Assembly: GCA_030653385.1 (NCBI GenBank)
Contig: JAURZM010000048.1
Coordinates: forward strand, 248,001 to 312,000
DNA from: Rubrivivax sp.
Lineage (GTDB): Bacteria; Pseudomonadota; Gammaproteobacteria; Burkholderiales; Burkholderiaceae_C
DNA length: 64,000 nt
Direction: 5' to 3'
In this document: positions 26,327-34,941 of the stretch, in pieces
Position numbering within the stretch: position 1 is the first letter of the stretch
Layout: every line of letters begins with the position of its first letter
The notes under the pieces: model-generated
Told to the model about the DNA's origin: nothing
Databases searched by the model: none
Seen by the model: only the letters and a program-made list of their open reading frames with translations
Translations under genes and position numbers: made by a program

Positions 26327-27214
26327 TTATTTGGCGTCGAAGGTGTTGCACTGGTTCACGTTGCCGCTGTCCAGGCCGCGTTTGAGCCAGGTCATGCGCT
26401 GCTGCGCGCTGCCGTGGGTGAAGCTCTCGGGCACGACACGCCCCGTGCCGGCTTTCTGCAAGGTGTCGTCGCCGATCTGCGCGGCGGCGTTCATGGCTTC
26501 CTGGATGTCCGACTGGTCGAGCCAGCCCTTGCCCTTCTGCGAATGGTGGGCCCACACCCCCGCCAGGCAGTCGGCCTGCAGTTCCACCCGCACCGACAAC
26601 GCGTTCATCTGCTGCTGAGAGACCTTGCCGCGCATGGCGTCCACCTTGCCGGTGATGCCCATCAGGTTCTGCAGGTGGTGGCCCACCTCGTGCGCCACCA
26701 CGTAGGCCTGCGCAAAGTCGCCCGGTGCGCCCATGCGCTGGCTCAAAGTGTCGAAGAAGTTCAGGTCCAGGTAGACCTTGCTGTCGCCGGGGCAGTAAAA
26801 CGGACCCATCGCGCTGTCGCCGGTACCACAGGCGGTGGGTGTGGCGCCGCGGAAGAGCACCAGCACCGGCTCGCGGTAGGTGCTGCCGCTGGCCTTCAGC
26901 ACCTGGCCCCAGACCACCTCGGTGTCACGCAACACCGTGCTGACGAAAATGGCGGCCTTGTCGCTGGGTGGCGGCAAGCCGGCCGGTGCCCGCTGGGACG
27001 GCGGCGCTTCCATGCCCCCGCCGCCACTCAGCAGTCCCAGCACGGTGAGCGGGTTGATACCGAAGATCCAGCCTGCCACCAAGGCGACGGCCACGGTGCC
27101 GATGCCGATGCCCCGGCCACCGATGCCGCGACCACCCCGGCCACCGCCGCCACCCGCCCCCTGGCCCCGGCGGTCTTCGACGTTTTTGCTCTGCTCGTGG
27201 CCTTCCCACTTCAT
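26327..27214 (-). CDS. Neutral zinc metallopeptidase, YpfJ/KPN_02809 family
   Basis: The 295-residue product has a glycine/arginine-rich N-terminus (residues 15-37), one membrane anchor (about 38-62) and a soluble zinc peptidase domain. The motif HEVGHH gives His175, Glu176 and His179, and a later ELQADCLAG block supplies the third ligand region; PFYCPGD and the GSAQQRMTWLKRG end are family features. It is predicted to be anchored in the inner membrane with the domain outside. Physiological substrates are unknown. Confidence 0.9.
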   Translation of the reverse strand: MKWEGHEQSKNVEDRRGQGAGGGGGRGGRGIGGRGIGIGTVAVALVAGWIFGINPLTVLGLLSGGGGMEAPPSQRAPAGLPPPSDKAAIFVSTVLRDTEVVWGQVLKASGSTYREPVLVLFRGATPTACGTGDSAMGPFYCPGDSKVYLDLNFFDTLSQRMGAPGDFAQAYVVAHEVGHHLQNLMGITGKVDAMRGKVSQQQMNALSVRVELQADCLAGVWAHHSQKGKGWLDQSDIQEAMNAAAQIGDDTLQKAGTGRVVPESFTHGSAQQRMTWLKRGLDSGNVNQCNTFDAK

Positions 27215-27273
27215 GGCGGTCTCCTGCGTGTGGACCGCATTGTGGGGCGCGGCGGGCGCAGCAGCCTACCCAC

Positions 27274-27843
27274 TCAGGTCTTGGGCAGCGTCACCCCGGT
27301 CTGGCCCTGGTACTTGCCACCGCGGTCCTTGTAGCTGGTTTCGCAGACCTCGTCGCTTTCGAAAAACAGCACCTGGGCGCAGCCTTCACCGGCGTAGATC
27401 TTGGCCGGCAGCGGCGTGGTGTTGCTGAATTCCAGTGTCACGTAACCTTCCCATTCGGGTTCGAAGGGCGTGACGTTGACGATGATCCCGCAGCGTGCGT
27501 AGGTGCTCTTGCCCAGGCAGATGGTGAGCACGTTGCGAGGGATGCGGAAGTACTCCATCGTGCGTGCCAGCGCAAAGCTGTTGGGCGGAATGACGCACAC
27601 GTCCTTGTTGATGTCGACGAAGCTGTTTTCGTCGAAATTCTTCGGATCCACCACGGTGCTGTGGATATTGGTGAAGACCTTGAACTCGGGCGCGCAGCGG
27701 ATGTCGTAGCCGTAGCTGCTGGTGCCGTAGCTGACGATGCGGTGGCCCTCGGCGTTGGTGCGCACCTGGCCGGGCTCGAAGGGCTCGATCATGCCGTGCT
27801 GTTGCGCCATGCGGCGGATCCACTTGTCGCTCTTGATGCTCAT
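27274..27843 (-). CDS. dcd: dCTP deaminase
   Basis: The 189-residue product matches Dcd, which deaminates dCTP to dUTP for thymidylate synthesis, normally as a trimer. Visible family blocks are [13 protein letters not shown] at the start, [20 protein letters not shown] with the phosphate-binding residues, and the catalytic glutamate in [11 protein letters not shown]. Length is close to the E. coli enzyme (193). It stands alone between the zinc peptidase and the divergent Mpo1-like gene. Confidence 0.96.
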   Translation of the reverse strand: MSIKSDKWIRRMAQQHGMIEPFEPGQVRTNAEGHRIVSYGTSSYGYDIRCAPEFKVFTNIHSTVVDPKNFDENSFVDINKDVCVIPPNSFALARTMEYFRIPRNVLTICLGKSTYARCGIIVNVTPFEPEWEGYVTLEFSNTTPLPAKIYAGEGCAQVLFFESDEVCETSYKDRGGKYQGQTGVTLPKT

Positions 27844-27912
27844 ATTGGGCCCTGTAGAAGACCCTGATTCTAGAAGTCTGAGCTAGGATGACCGCGCTAG
27901 GAGACACAGACC

Positions 27913-28458
27913 ATGGCCAGCCCCTTTCGCAGCGCACCCGAATTGCTGAACCAGTACGCCGAGTACCACCGCGACCGGCGCAACATCGTCACCCACTTTG
28001 TGGGCGTGCCGATGATCGTGTTTGGCGTTGGCGTGTTGCTGGCCGGTTTCAGCTTCGTGCTGGCAGGTTGGGTGCTCACACCGGCGTGGCTGGTGTTCGC
28101 CGCGGTGGCCGCCTGGTACCTGACCCGTGGCCACCTGGGCATCGGCCTGGCCACCACGGTGGGTGTGGGGCTGCTGATGGTGCTGGCGCACCAGGTCAGC
28201 GGCGCGCCGCTGCTCACCTGGCTGGCCTGGGGGCTGGGCTTTTTTGTCGTGGGCTGGATCATCCAGTTCATCGGCCACTACTACGAAGGCAGGAAGCCGG
28301 CCTTTGCCGACGACATCATCGGCCTGCTGGTCGGCCCGATGTTCGTGGTGCTGGAACTGCTGGCGCCGCTGGGCCTGTTCAAGGACCTGATGGCGCGCAT
28401 CGAAGCCCACGCCGGCCCCACCTTCATCCGCGACCTGGCGCACCCGGCCACACGCTGA
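27913..28458 (+). CDS. Mpo1-like (DUF962) membrane protein
   Basis: The 181-residue inner-membrane protein has four hydrophobic helices and the Mpo1/DUF962 histidine pattern: YHRDRRNIVTHFVGVP at the N-terminus and FIGHYYEGRKPAF near residue 120. Yeast Mpo1 is an iron-dependent dioxygenase that shortens 2-hydroxy fatty acids; the same activity is possible but unproved in bacteria. Its promoter region is shared with the divergent dcd gene. Confidence 0.85.
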   Translation: MASPFRSAPELLNQYAEYHRDRRNIVTHFVGVPMIVFGVGVLLAGFSFVLAGWVLTPAWLVFAAVAAWYLTRGHLGIGLATTVGVGLLMVLAHQVSGAPLLTWLAWGLGFFVVGWIIQFIGHYYEGRKPAFADDIIGLLVGPMFVVLELLAPLGLFKDLMARIEAHAGPTFIRDLAHPATR

Positions 28459-28500
28459 GCGCGCGGCCGGGGGTCGCCGCTCAGGCCCTGGCCGCCACCA

Positions 28501-29631
28501 TCACCCCCACACCTCGGCCGCGGTCTCCACCACCAGGCGCAGCTTGTTGCGCTGCGCTTCCACCGCGATGTTGTTGCCGTGCACGGTGCTGGAAAAACCG
28601 CACTGCGGGCTCAGCGCCAACTGGTCCAGCGGTGCGTACTGCGCGGCTTCGTCGATGCGGCGCTTCAGCGCGTCCTTGGTTTCCATCTGGTCGAACTTGG
28701 TGGTCACCAAACCCAGCACGACGACCTTGCCCTTGGTCAGGAAGCGCAAGGGGCGGAAGTCGCCGCTGCGTTCGTCGTCGTACTCCATGAAAAAGGCGTC
28801 CAGCTTCATCTCGGACAGCAAGGCCTCGGCCACCGGTTCGTAGTTGCCGACCGCCGCGTGTGTGCTCTTGAAGTTGCCGCGGCACAGGTGCATGGCCAGC
28901 GTCATGCCCGGCGGTTTGCGCGCCACCACCTTGTTGATGAAGGTGGCGTAGCGGTGCGGCAGTTCGTTGGGGTCGTCACCGCGCTGGCGCGCGGCTTCGC
29001 GCATCTTCTCGTCGCACAGGTAGGCCATGTTGGTGTCGTCCATCTGCACGTAGCGACAGCCCGCGTTGTACAGCGACATCAGCTCTTCGCCATAGGCCTT
29101 GGCCACGTCGTCGTAGAACTCGGGGTCGAGCTCAGGGTAGGCCACCTTGCTGATGCCGGCACGGCCACCGCGGAAGTGCAGCATCGTGGGGCTGGGAATC
29201 GTCACCTTGGGCGACAGGCCTTCTTTTCCAAATGAGGCAACCTGGCGCTTCAGGAACTCGAAGTCGGCACGCTGGATGTCCTTGACGTGCCTGACCTTGT
29301 CGACCACGCGCATCGCCGGCGGCGCCAGTTCTTCGGTGCCGTCGGGCTTCTTGATGGTGACCGGGATGTCGGTCTTCACACCACCCAACTGGTCCAGAAA
29401 GTCGATGTGGAAGTAGGTGCGGCGGAACTCACCGTCGGTGATGCTCTGCAAGCCAATATCCTGCTGGAACTTGACGATCTCGGTGATGGCCTTGTCTTCC
29501 ACCGCACGCAGCTGTTCAGCGGTGATTTCCTTCTTGACGAAAAACTGTTCCCGCGCGTCCAGCAGGTACTTGGGGCGCAGAAAACTGCCGACGTGGTCGG
29601 CGCGGAAAGGGGGCGTGGTGCGGGCAGTCAT
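28501..29631 (-). CDS. MetE-like cobalamin-independent methyltransferase-family protein (YxjG type)
   Basis: The 376-residue product resembles the C-terminal, catalytic half of cobalamin-independent methionine synthase, as in YxjG/YxjH. It begins FRADHVGSFLRPKYL, has a YVQMDDTN block near residue 195 and the zinc-site segments MHLCRGNF and SPQCGFSS. Lacking the N-terminal MetE half, it may transfer a methyl group from a donor other than methyltetrahydropteroyl-triglutamate, or act on another thiol. It is downstream of the GntR regulator by 33 bases and probably under its control. Confidence 0.85.
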   Translation of the reverse strand: MTARTTPPFRADHVGSFLRPKYLLDAREQFFVKKEITAEQLRAVEDKAITEIVKFQQDIGLQSITDGEFRRTYFHIDFLDQLGGVKTDIPVTIKKPDGTEELAPPAMRVVDKVRHVKDIQRADFEFLKRQVASFGKEGLSPKVTIPSPTMLHFRGGRAGISKVAYPELDPEFYDDVAKAYGEELMSLYNAGCRYVQMDDTNMAYLCDEKMREAARQRGDDPNELPHRYATFINKVVARKPPGMTLAMHLCRGNFKSTHAAVGNYEPVAEALLSEMKLDAFFMEYDDERSGDFRPLRFLTKGKVVVLGLVTTKFDQMETKDALKRRIDEAAQYAPLDQLALSPQCGFSSTVHGNNIAVEAQRNKLRLVVETAAEVWG

Positions 29632-29664
29632 GGTGTCTCCTTGGGAAGGGTTTCAGGTGGGTGG

Positions 29665-30459
29665 TCAGCGCCGCAGCAGGCCCTGGATCAGGCCGGCACC
29701 GGGCACACGTTTGAGAGAGCGCTGGTTCTGCAGCGCGTCGGCCAGGTTGTTCTGCGCATTGCGCGCGTGTTCGCGCATCAAGGCCTCGGCCCGCGCGCCT
29801 TCGCGGCCGGCGATGGCGTTCAGCACCGCGTGGTGCTGTTCGTGTGCCACCACCAGGCGGTCACGGGCCCGCGGGCCGGTGGTGTTGACGATCACAAAGC
29901 TGTTGGGCGAAGCAAAAGGCAGCAGCGCGGCGCGGTCGATCTGGCGCTCGATCAGCGTGCTGCCGGCCATCGCGGCCAGGCGGCGGTGCAATTCGCCATT
30001 GAGCGTCACGTAGCGGGAAAACGCGGCCGTGCTCAGCTGCGACGGCGCCAGCAGTTCGTCGATCTGCTGGGCCGTGGCCCGTGCATCGCGCAGCACAGCC
30101 TCGGTCACACCACGTTCGGCCGCCAGACGCACCGCCAAGCCTTCGAGCGTGCCACGCAGTTCGATGGCGTCGTGGATGTCGGCTGCGGTGAAGGCCCGCA
30201 CGACAAAACCACCGCCGGGCAGCGCCTGCAGCAGGCCTTCGTCCTGCAGCCGCACCAGCGCGGCGCGGATGGGCGTGCGCGACATGCCGAGTTTGTCCAC
30301 CAGCGCCAGTTCGGTGACGCGTTCGCCGGCAGCAATCTCGCCGCTGACCACCAGTTCACGCAGCCGCAACTGGGCGCGCACGGTCTGCGGTGTGGTGTCG
30401 GTGTCGTCGGTGTCGATGGGGTTCATGCCTGCATGCAGCTTCTTGCTGGGTGTATACAT
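29665..30459 (-). CDS. GntR-family (FCD domain) transcriptional regulator
   Basis: The 264-residue regulator has an N-terminal winged helix (about residues 28-90, ELALVDKLGMSRTPIRAAL) and a FadR-type FCD ligand domain with the expected histidines near HRRLAAMAG and EQHHAVLNAI. The longest start is ATG 30459, which overlaps a TGTATACA palindrome; an internal ATG at 30426 is an alternative that would leave the palindrome in the leader. It is upstream of, and probably controls, the MetE-like gene. The ligand is unknown. Confidence 0.85.
   Translation of the reverse strand: MYTPSKKLHAGMNPIDTDDTDTTPQTVRAQLRLRELVVSGEIAAGERVTELALVDKLGMSRTPIRAALVRLQDEGLLQALPGGGFVVRAFTAADIHDAIELRGTLEGLAVRLAAERGVTEAVLRDARATAQQIDELLAPSQLSTAAFSRYVTLNGELHRRLAAMAGSTLIERQIDRAALLPFASPNSFVIVNTTGPRARDRLVVAHEQHHAVLNAIAGREGARAEALMREHARNAQNNLADALQNQRSLKRVPGAGLIQGLLRR
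30451..30458. promoter_or_regulatory. Candidate GntR operator, proximal TGTATACA palindrome
   Basis: The perfect palindrome TGTATACA lies at the 5' end of the GntR gene. A second copy is 89 bases upstream at 30540. GntR/FCD regulators commonly bind TTGTATACAA-like palindromes, so the two sites are plausible autoregulatory operators. The proximal one covers the upstream-most start codon. Confidence 0.5.
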
Positions 30460-30539
30460 GACGGCTCAGGTCTTGGCCAAGGCAGCACCGGCTTTCATAG
30501 CTGCCGTACCAGGCGCGAAACCCGACATTCAGCTGTCTG

Positions 30540-30547
30540 TGTATACA
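30540..30547. promoter_or_regulatory. Candidate GntR operator, distal TGTATACA palindrome
   Basis: Second perfect TGTATACA, in the context GTGTATACAAG, upstream of the GntR gene. The 89-base distance to the proximal copy (about eight and a half turns) could allow looping or cooperative binding, but this is inference. Confidence 0.5.
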
Positions 30548-30611
30548 AGAGGGATTCTGCCGGCCCTGCGCCAAGGCCAGCCTCAGGGTTAGTGCCCAGG
30601 GCCGACGCCGC

Positions 30612-31322
30612 TCAGGCCCAGGGCAATTCGCCCTTCAGGAACTGCGCCGCTTCGACGGGAAGTTCGCTGTTGAAAAACAGCGCGGTCGGCAGGTCCACCA
30701 CCAGGCGCCCGGCTTCGAGGTAAGCCACCCGCGTGGCCAGGCGCTTGGCCTGGCCCAGGTTGTGGGTGCTGAAGACCAGCGTGATGCCTTCGCCGGCCAG
30801 TTCTTCGATCAGGGCCTCGACCTCGCGCTTGGCACTGGGGTCCAGGCTGGCGGTGGGTTCGTCCAACAGCAGCAGGTCAGGCGTCAGCGCCCAGGCCCGT
30901 GCCAGTGCCAGGCGCTGTTGCTGGCCACCGGACAGCGTGCGTGCGGGCCGTTCGGCCAGCGCCTGCAGCCCCACCCGGTGCAGTGCAGCCCCGCAGCGAG
31001 GCGCACGCTCGGCCTTGGGCACACGGCGCAGCCACAGGCTGAGCAGCACGTTGTGCCGCACCGACAAGTCCAGCATGAAGGGGCGCTGGAACAACATGGC
31101 CACCACTGGCGGCCGCCCGGCCAGCGGGTGCACCTGGCGAGCAGCCGAAGGCAGCAAGCCGTGCAGCAAGCGCAGCAAGGTGGACTTGCCACTGCCGTTG
31201 GCGCCCACCAGGGCCAGGCGGTCGCCCTGGTGCAGCGTCAGCGACACCGCTCGCAGCGCATGCACCGGGCCGTAGTGCACGTCCGCTGCCTGCAAGCTCA
31301 CCACGGGCCGTTTTGCGGACAT
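30612..31322 (-). CDS. tupC: Tungstate-type ABC transporter ATP-binding protein
   Basis: The 236-residue ATPase has Walker A GANGSGKST (near residue 39), signature LSGGQQQR, Walker B LLLLDEP and a switch histidine in FSTHNLGQ. The MLFQRPFML Q-loop region and the pairing with a TupB-like permease point to oxyanion (tungstate) import. Its ATG shares one base with the TGA of the permease gene. The formate dehydrogenase operon upstream on the same strand would need molybdenum or tungsten. Confidence 0.85.
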   Translation of the reverse strand: MSAKRPVVSLQAADVHYGPVHALRAVSLTLHQGDRLALVGANGSGKSTLLRLLHGLLPSAARQVHPLAGRPPVVAMLFQRPFMLDLSVRHNVLLSLWLRRVPKAERAPRCGAALHRVGLQALAERPARTLSGGQQQRLALARAWALTPDLLLLDEPTASLDPSAKREVEALIEELAGEGITLVFSTHNLGQAKRLATRVAYLEAGRLVVDLPTALFFNSELPVEAAQFLKGELPWA

Positions 31323-32038
31323 CAGGCCAGCCCGCCGTTGCGCATCCAGGCGCTGCGACCGGGCAGCAGCGCCACGGCGGCGTTCACCAGGCCCACCACG
31401 GCCAGCAGCACCAGGCCCAGTGCCAATGCCAGCGGCAGATCACCCTTGCTGGTTTCCAGCGCGATGGCCGTGGTCATGACCCGCGTGAAACCGTCGATGT
31501 TGCCGCCAACGACCATCACCGCCCCCACCTCGGCCACCGCGCGGCCAAACGCGGTGAGCAGCACCACCAGCACACCAAAGCGCAAATGCACCAGCAAGAG
31601 CAGCGCGCTGAGCATGGGCCCGGCGCCCATGGAACGCAGCTGATCGCCGCCCTCTTGCAGACCATCCAGCACCAGGCGCCGCGTCAGCGCGGCGATCAGC
31701 GGCACGACCAGGATGCTTTGCGCAACCACCATCGCGGTGGGCGTGAACAGGATGCCCAGCGAACCCAGCGGTCCGGAACGGCTGAGCAGCAGGTAGACGA
31801 TGAGGCCCACCACCACCGAAGGCAGGGCCAGCAGCGTGTTGACTGCCCAGACGGCCAACTGGTGACCCGGAAAACGCGCCACCGCGAGCCAGCTGCCCAA
31901 CAGCAGGCCCATCACCGCCCCCACGGCGCAAGCGCTCAGGCTGACACGCAAGGACAAGGTCACGATGGCCAGCAGGTGCGTGTCGGCTTCCGAGATGAGC
32001 TGGCCCGCGAGCAGCAGGCTTTGGGAGATGGCGTCCAA
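31322..32038 (-). CDS. tupB: Tungstate-type ABC transporter permease
   Basis: The 238-residue permease has five to six hydrophobic helices and a cytoplasmic loop AEVGAVMVVGGNIDGFTRVM, the typical TupB/WtpB form of the permease signature. The start at 32038 is a TTG without a good ribosome site, so the N-terminus is uncertain. No substrate-binding TupA gene is adjacent: the upstream 180 bases are non-coding. It lies downstream of fdhD but beyond a terminator-like hairpin, so it may have its own promoter. Confidence 0.85.
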   Translation of the reverse strand: MDAISQSLLLAGQLISEADTHLLAIVTLSLRVSLSACAVGAVMGLLLGSWLAVARFPGHQLAVWAVNTLLALPSVVVGLIVYLLLSRSGPLGSLGILFTPTAMVVAQSILVVPLIAALTRRLVLDGLQEGGDQLRSMGAGPMLSALLLLVHLRFGVLVVLLTAFGRAVAEVGAVMVVGGNIDGFTRVMTTAIALETSKGDLPLALALGLVLLAVVGLVNAAVALLPGRSAWMRNGGLA

Positions 32039-32190
32039 GCGTCGGGAGCGGGGTCAGCAGGTGATCGAGGACGCATCAAACTGTGTGCGAAAGAGCACCA
32101 GCGCGAAGGTCGGCCGCGATTGTGATCACCGCGATGACAAGGAACCATAGGCACGGCCTTGCATAAGGCCGGTCGGGTCGCATGCCCGAA

Positions 32191-32215
32191 GAAAAGGCGC
32201 CCCAAGCGGGGCGCC
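32191..32215 (-). terminator. Intrinsic terminator after fdhD
   Basis: A perfect eight-base inverted repeat (GGCGCCCC / GGGGCGCC with loop AAGC on the plus strand, 32196-32215) is followed, in minus-strand reading, by TTTT from 32195 downward. It begins seven bases past the fdhD stop. This is the clearest rho-independent terminator in the window. Confidence 0.75.
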
Positions 32216-32221
32216 GCACGC

Positions 32222-33136
32222 TCAGCCGCTGACGACGCGCACCGCAGCGCGCTGCGGTTCGGGTTCACTGTCGAAGCGCTCGGCGCCCGTGTAACACAGG
32301 AAGTGGCGGTTGGCCGCGCGGCCAAACAGCGCCATGCCCAGGCGCGATGCCAATTCATGCCCCATGGCCGTGACGCCGTTGCGCGACACGACGATGGGCA
32401 CGCCCATCTGCGCCGCCTTCATCACCATTTCGCTGGTCAGGCGACCGGTGGTGTAGAAGGCCTTGTCAGCGCCTTCGACGCCATGCATGGCCATCCAGCC
32501 GGCGATGGTGTCGATGGCGTTGTGGCGGCCCACGTCTTCCACGAACATCAGCATCTGCGCCCCCTGGAACAGGGCACAGCCGTGCACCGAACCGGCCTTG
32601 CGGTGGATGCTGTCCTGCTGGCGCATGGTTTCCAGCATGCGCTGCAAGGTGCCCTGGCGGATGCGCGCGCTGACGGCGTCGGGCAGGGTCACCGTGTGCA
32701 ATTGCGTCATCGCATCGCCAAAGACGGTGCCCTGGCCACAGCCAGTGGTGACCACGCGGTGCGCGGTCTTGGCAGCCATGTCGTGCACACCGTGATGCGT
32801 GCGCACGGCAGCGGCGCTGACGTCCCAGTCGACGGTGATTGACTCGACGTCGGTCACCGCGTCGATCAGGCGCTGGTTGCGCAGGTAGCCCAGCACCAGC
32901 AGTTCGGGGCTCTGGCCCAGCGTCATCAGCGTGACCAGTTCGCGCTTGTCCACGAACACGGTCAGCGGCCGTTCGGCCGGGATGTGGATGCTGCGGCGGT
33001 CACCGTACTCGTCCAGGATCGTGATCTCGCGAAGCAGCTCGCACTGCGCCCGCGTCAGGCGCGGTGCGCCAGGCACGGTTTGCCTGTCGGGCGGCGGTGC
33101 CTGCTGCCGGGCAGCGGTTTCGGAGTTGGCGGACAT
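32222..33136 (-). CDS. fdhD: Formate dehydrogenase accessory sulfurtransferase FdhD
   Basis: The 304-residue product matches FdhD, which moves sulfur from IscS to the molybdenum/tungsten cofactor of formate dehydrogenase. Family blocks include PLTVFVDKRELVTLM, VEDVGRHNAIDTIAGW and FYTTGRLTSEMVMKAA. The sulfur-transfer loop reads TTGCGQGTVFG with a single cysteine, Cys133, where E. coli FdhD has CxxC. ATG 33136 is used; the longer frame from 33253 runs into the neighbouring gene. It is the last gene before the operon terminator. Confidence 0.93.
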   Translation of the reverse strand: MSANSETAARQQAPPPDRQTVPGAPRLTRAQCELLREITILDEYGDRRSIHIPAERPLTVFVDKRELVTLMTLGQSPELLVLGYLRNQRLIDAVTDVESITVDWDVSAAAVRTHHGVHDMAAKTAHRVVTTGCGQGTVFGDAMTQLHTVTLPDAVSARIRQGTLQRMLETMRQQDSIHRKAGSVHGCALFQGAQMLMFVEDVGRHNAIDTIAGWMAMHGVEGADKAFYTTGRLTSEMVMKAAQMGVPIVVSRNGVTAMGHELASRLGMALFGRAANRHFLCYTGAERFDSEPEPQRAAVRVVSG

Positions 33137-33165
33137 GGCGCGAGTGTGCGCGATTTTCCGCCTGC

Positions 33166-33525
33166 CTACTTCTTCACCGGTGGTGCAGCCGCCGTGGCGG
33201 CGGGGGCAGGTGCCGGCGCGGCGGTGTAGACAAATGGGCCGGGGTCGGCACAAGCTGGCGCGTCGGCAGGCTTGACGGTCTTGCCGTCCATCTTGGCCTT
33301 CGCGAAATAGGCCGCTGCGGTGCGGTCCATGCTTTTGCAGAGCTGGAAGTTGGCCACCTTGCCGCCGTGTGCGGTCTTGGCCGCGGCCTCAGCGGCCTTG
33401 GCCTTGGCGGCGTCGTCGAGCACGGGCACGGGCAACTTGGCCGAAGCCGACGCCATGGCCAAACCCAACAGCGCTGCGAAGGAAATGACGGAGAGTTGTT
33501 TCATGGTCTTGCGTCCCAAGTTCAT
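33166..33525 (-). CDS. Small secreted protein in the formate dehydrogenase operon
   Basis: The product is about 119 residues with a signal peptide ending at ASASAK, a conserved-looking FQLCKSMDRTAAAYFAKAK centre with two cysteines overall, and a Pro/Ala-rich tail. Start ATG 33525 overlaps the stop of the cytochrome gene (ATGA); an in-frame ATG at 33504 is the alternative. I do not recognise a family. Position inside the FDH operon suggests a periplasmic accessory role. Confidence 0.65.
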   Translation of the reverse strand: MNLGRKTMKQLSVISFAALLGLAMASASAKLPVPVLDDAAKAKAAEAAAKTAHGGKVANFQLCKSMDRTAAAYFAKAKMDGKTVKPADAPACADPGPFVYTAAPAPAPAATAAAPPVKK

Positions 33526-34676
33526 GCCTGCGGAGCGCTCGTTCCGAGCGGCGCAGCGGGTGGTGCCGAACGATCTGCAGGAATCTTGCCGGCCTTGATG
33601 TCGTCGTACCACCACTCGTGGTGTTCCTTGGCCCAGGATTCGTCGACGTAGCCGGTGCGCATGGACTTGTAGGCGCCCTTCATGCCGATGGTGCCGATGT
33701 AGATGTGGCCGATGAACATGGCCATCATCAGCACCGCAGCGACGGCGTGCACCATGTGCGCCACCTGCATCTGGCCCCGTGTTTCGCCCCAGCCGGGCAC
33801 CAGCTTGTCCAGCACCAGGCCCGAGGCCACCACCAGCATGCCCATCAGGAACACACCGCCCCAGAACAGCAGCTTCTCGCCGGCATTGAAGCGATGCGAA
33901 GGCACTTCGTGGTCGCCCATCAGGCCGCCACCCCGCCGCAGCCAGTTCCAGTCGCCCTTGGCCGGCAGGTTGTCGCGCACGAAGGTGATGAACACCACCA
34001 CCAGCGACACGGCAAACACCGGGCCCAGGAAGTTGTGCACGTTCTTCAACGCAAAACTCAGCCAACCGAACAGCGTTGCGCCCAGCACCGGCAGCAGGAA
34101 AAACTTGCCGAAGGCCATGATCACGCCGGACACCGCCAGCAGCACAAAGGCAATGGCATTGGTCCAGTGCGCCGAACGCTCGAAAGGCGTGAAGCGCTGG
34201 ATCTGGCGGCCGGTGTCGGTTTCGTGGCCGCCGAGCGGCCCCTTGCTGAAGTAGAAGATGGCAATCGCGCCCAGCACGATGAGCAGCAGCGCGCCACCGT
34301 AGGGAATGATCCACTGGTTGCGCACCTGCCGCCAGGCTTCGCCGGCGGTGGTGAACTGCGAGCCGGGGTACTGCACAAAGGGCTGCACCAGCACCCCCAG
34401 TTCGGAACCCTTCATCGACGTGGTGCCCGGCTGTGTGCCTGACTCGCGCACCGCACGCCACATCGGCGCGTTGTTGCCTGGCTGTGTCTTTCCACGGGTC
34501 GCATTGTTTTCATCGGGCCGTGGTTCGGCCGGGGCGACAAATCCGGCGGGCGGACCGGTCGGTGCGGCCACAGCCGGCTCGGTGGCGACGGGCGCCGCTG
34601 TCTGCGCCTGCGCGGCAAAAGGTGCACTCAGCGCCAACACTGCCGCAAGCACGAGGGTCTGGAAGCAGCCGTTCAT
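33522..34676 (-). CDS. Formate dehydrogenase cytochrome b subunit (gamma)
   Basis: The 384-residue subunit anchors the enzyme and passes electrons to quinone through b-type haems. It has a cleavable signal peptide (to AQAQ), a Pro-rich periplasmic stretch of about 110 residues, then four or more membrane helices with haem-ligand candidates in RSAHWTNA, NVHNFLGP, HMVHAV and IGHIYIGTIG. The N-terminal extension makes it longer than E. coli FdnI and like the FDH gamma form of other betaproteobacteria. An AGGAGA ribosome site precedes the ATG. Confidence 0.92.
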   Translation of the reverse strand: MNGCFQTLVLAAVLALSAPFAAQAQTAAPVATEPAVAAPTGPPAGFVAPAEPRPDENNATRGKTQPGNNAPMWRAVRESGTQPGTTSMKGSELGVLVQPFVQYPGSQFTTAGEAWRQVRNQWIIPYGGALLLIVLGAIAIFYFSKGPLGGHETDTGRQIQRFTPFERSAHWTNAIAFVLLAVSGVIMAFGKFFLLPVLGATLFGWLSFALKNVHNFLGPVFAVSLVVVFITFVRDNLPAKGDWNWLRRGGGLMGDHEVPSHRFNAGEKLLFWGGVFLMGMLVVASGLVLDKLVPGWGETRGQMQVAHMVHAVAAVLMMAMFIGHIYIGTIGMKGAYKSMRTGYVDESWAKEHHEWWYDDIKAGKIPADRSAPPAAPLGTSAPQA

Positions 34677-34707
34677 GGCATCTCCTGGGGGCTTCGGTGG
34701 GCGGGCT

Positions 34708-34941
34708 TCAAGGCGCGCTGGCGCGCTGGTACTCGTTCTGGCCCTGCGCCCGGCTCTTGATCTGCTGTTCCCAGCTGGCGGCGTCGCCCTGCTTCCAGCC
34801 CGGCGCGGTGAAGGCCGGTGCCGCACCGGCGGACGGCGAAACATCGGCCTTGCGCGCATTGGCTTCTTGCGGCTTTTCCATACAGGCCGACAGCAAGAAC
34901 ACACCAGCCAGCAAGGGCCCGATCAGCAGCGCACGGGTCAT
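34708..34941 (-). CDS. Small lipoprotein in the formate dehydrogenase operon
   Basis: A 77-residue product with a lipoprotein signal (LLSAC, Cys20) and a short polar mature part (GWKQGDAASWEQQIKSRAQG). Its ATG overlaps the TGA of the iron-sulfur subunit gene (ATGA at 34938-34941), so it is translated with the operon. No known family; likely an FDH-associated envelope factor. Confidence 0.7.
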   Translation of the reverse strand: MTRALLIGPLLAGVFLLSACMEKPQEANARKADVSPSAGAAPAFTAPGWKQGDAASWEQQIKSRAQGQNEYQRASAP

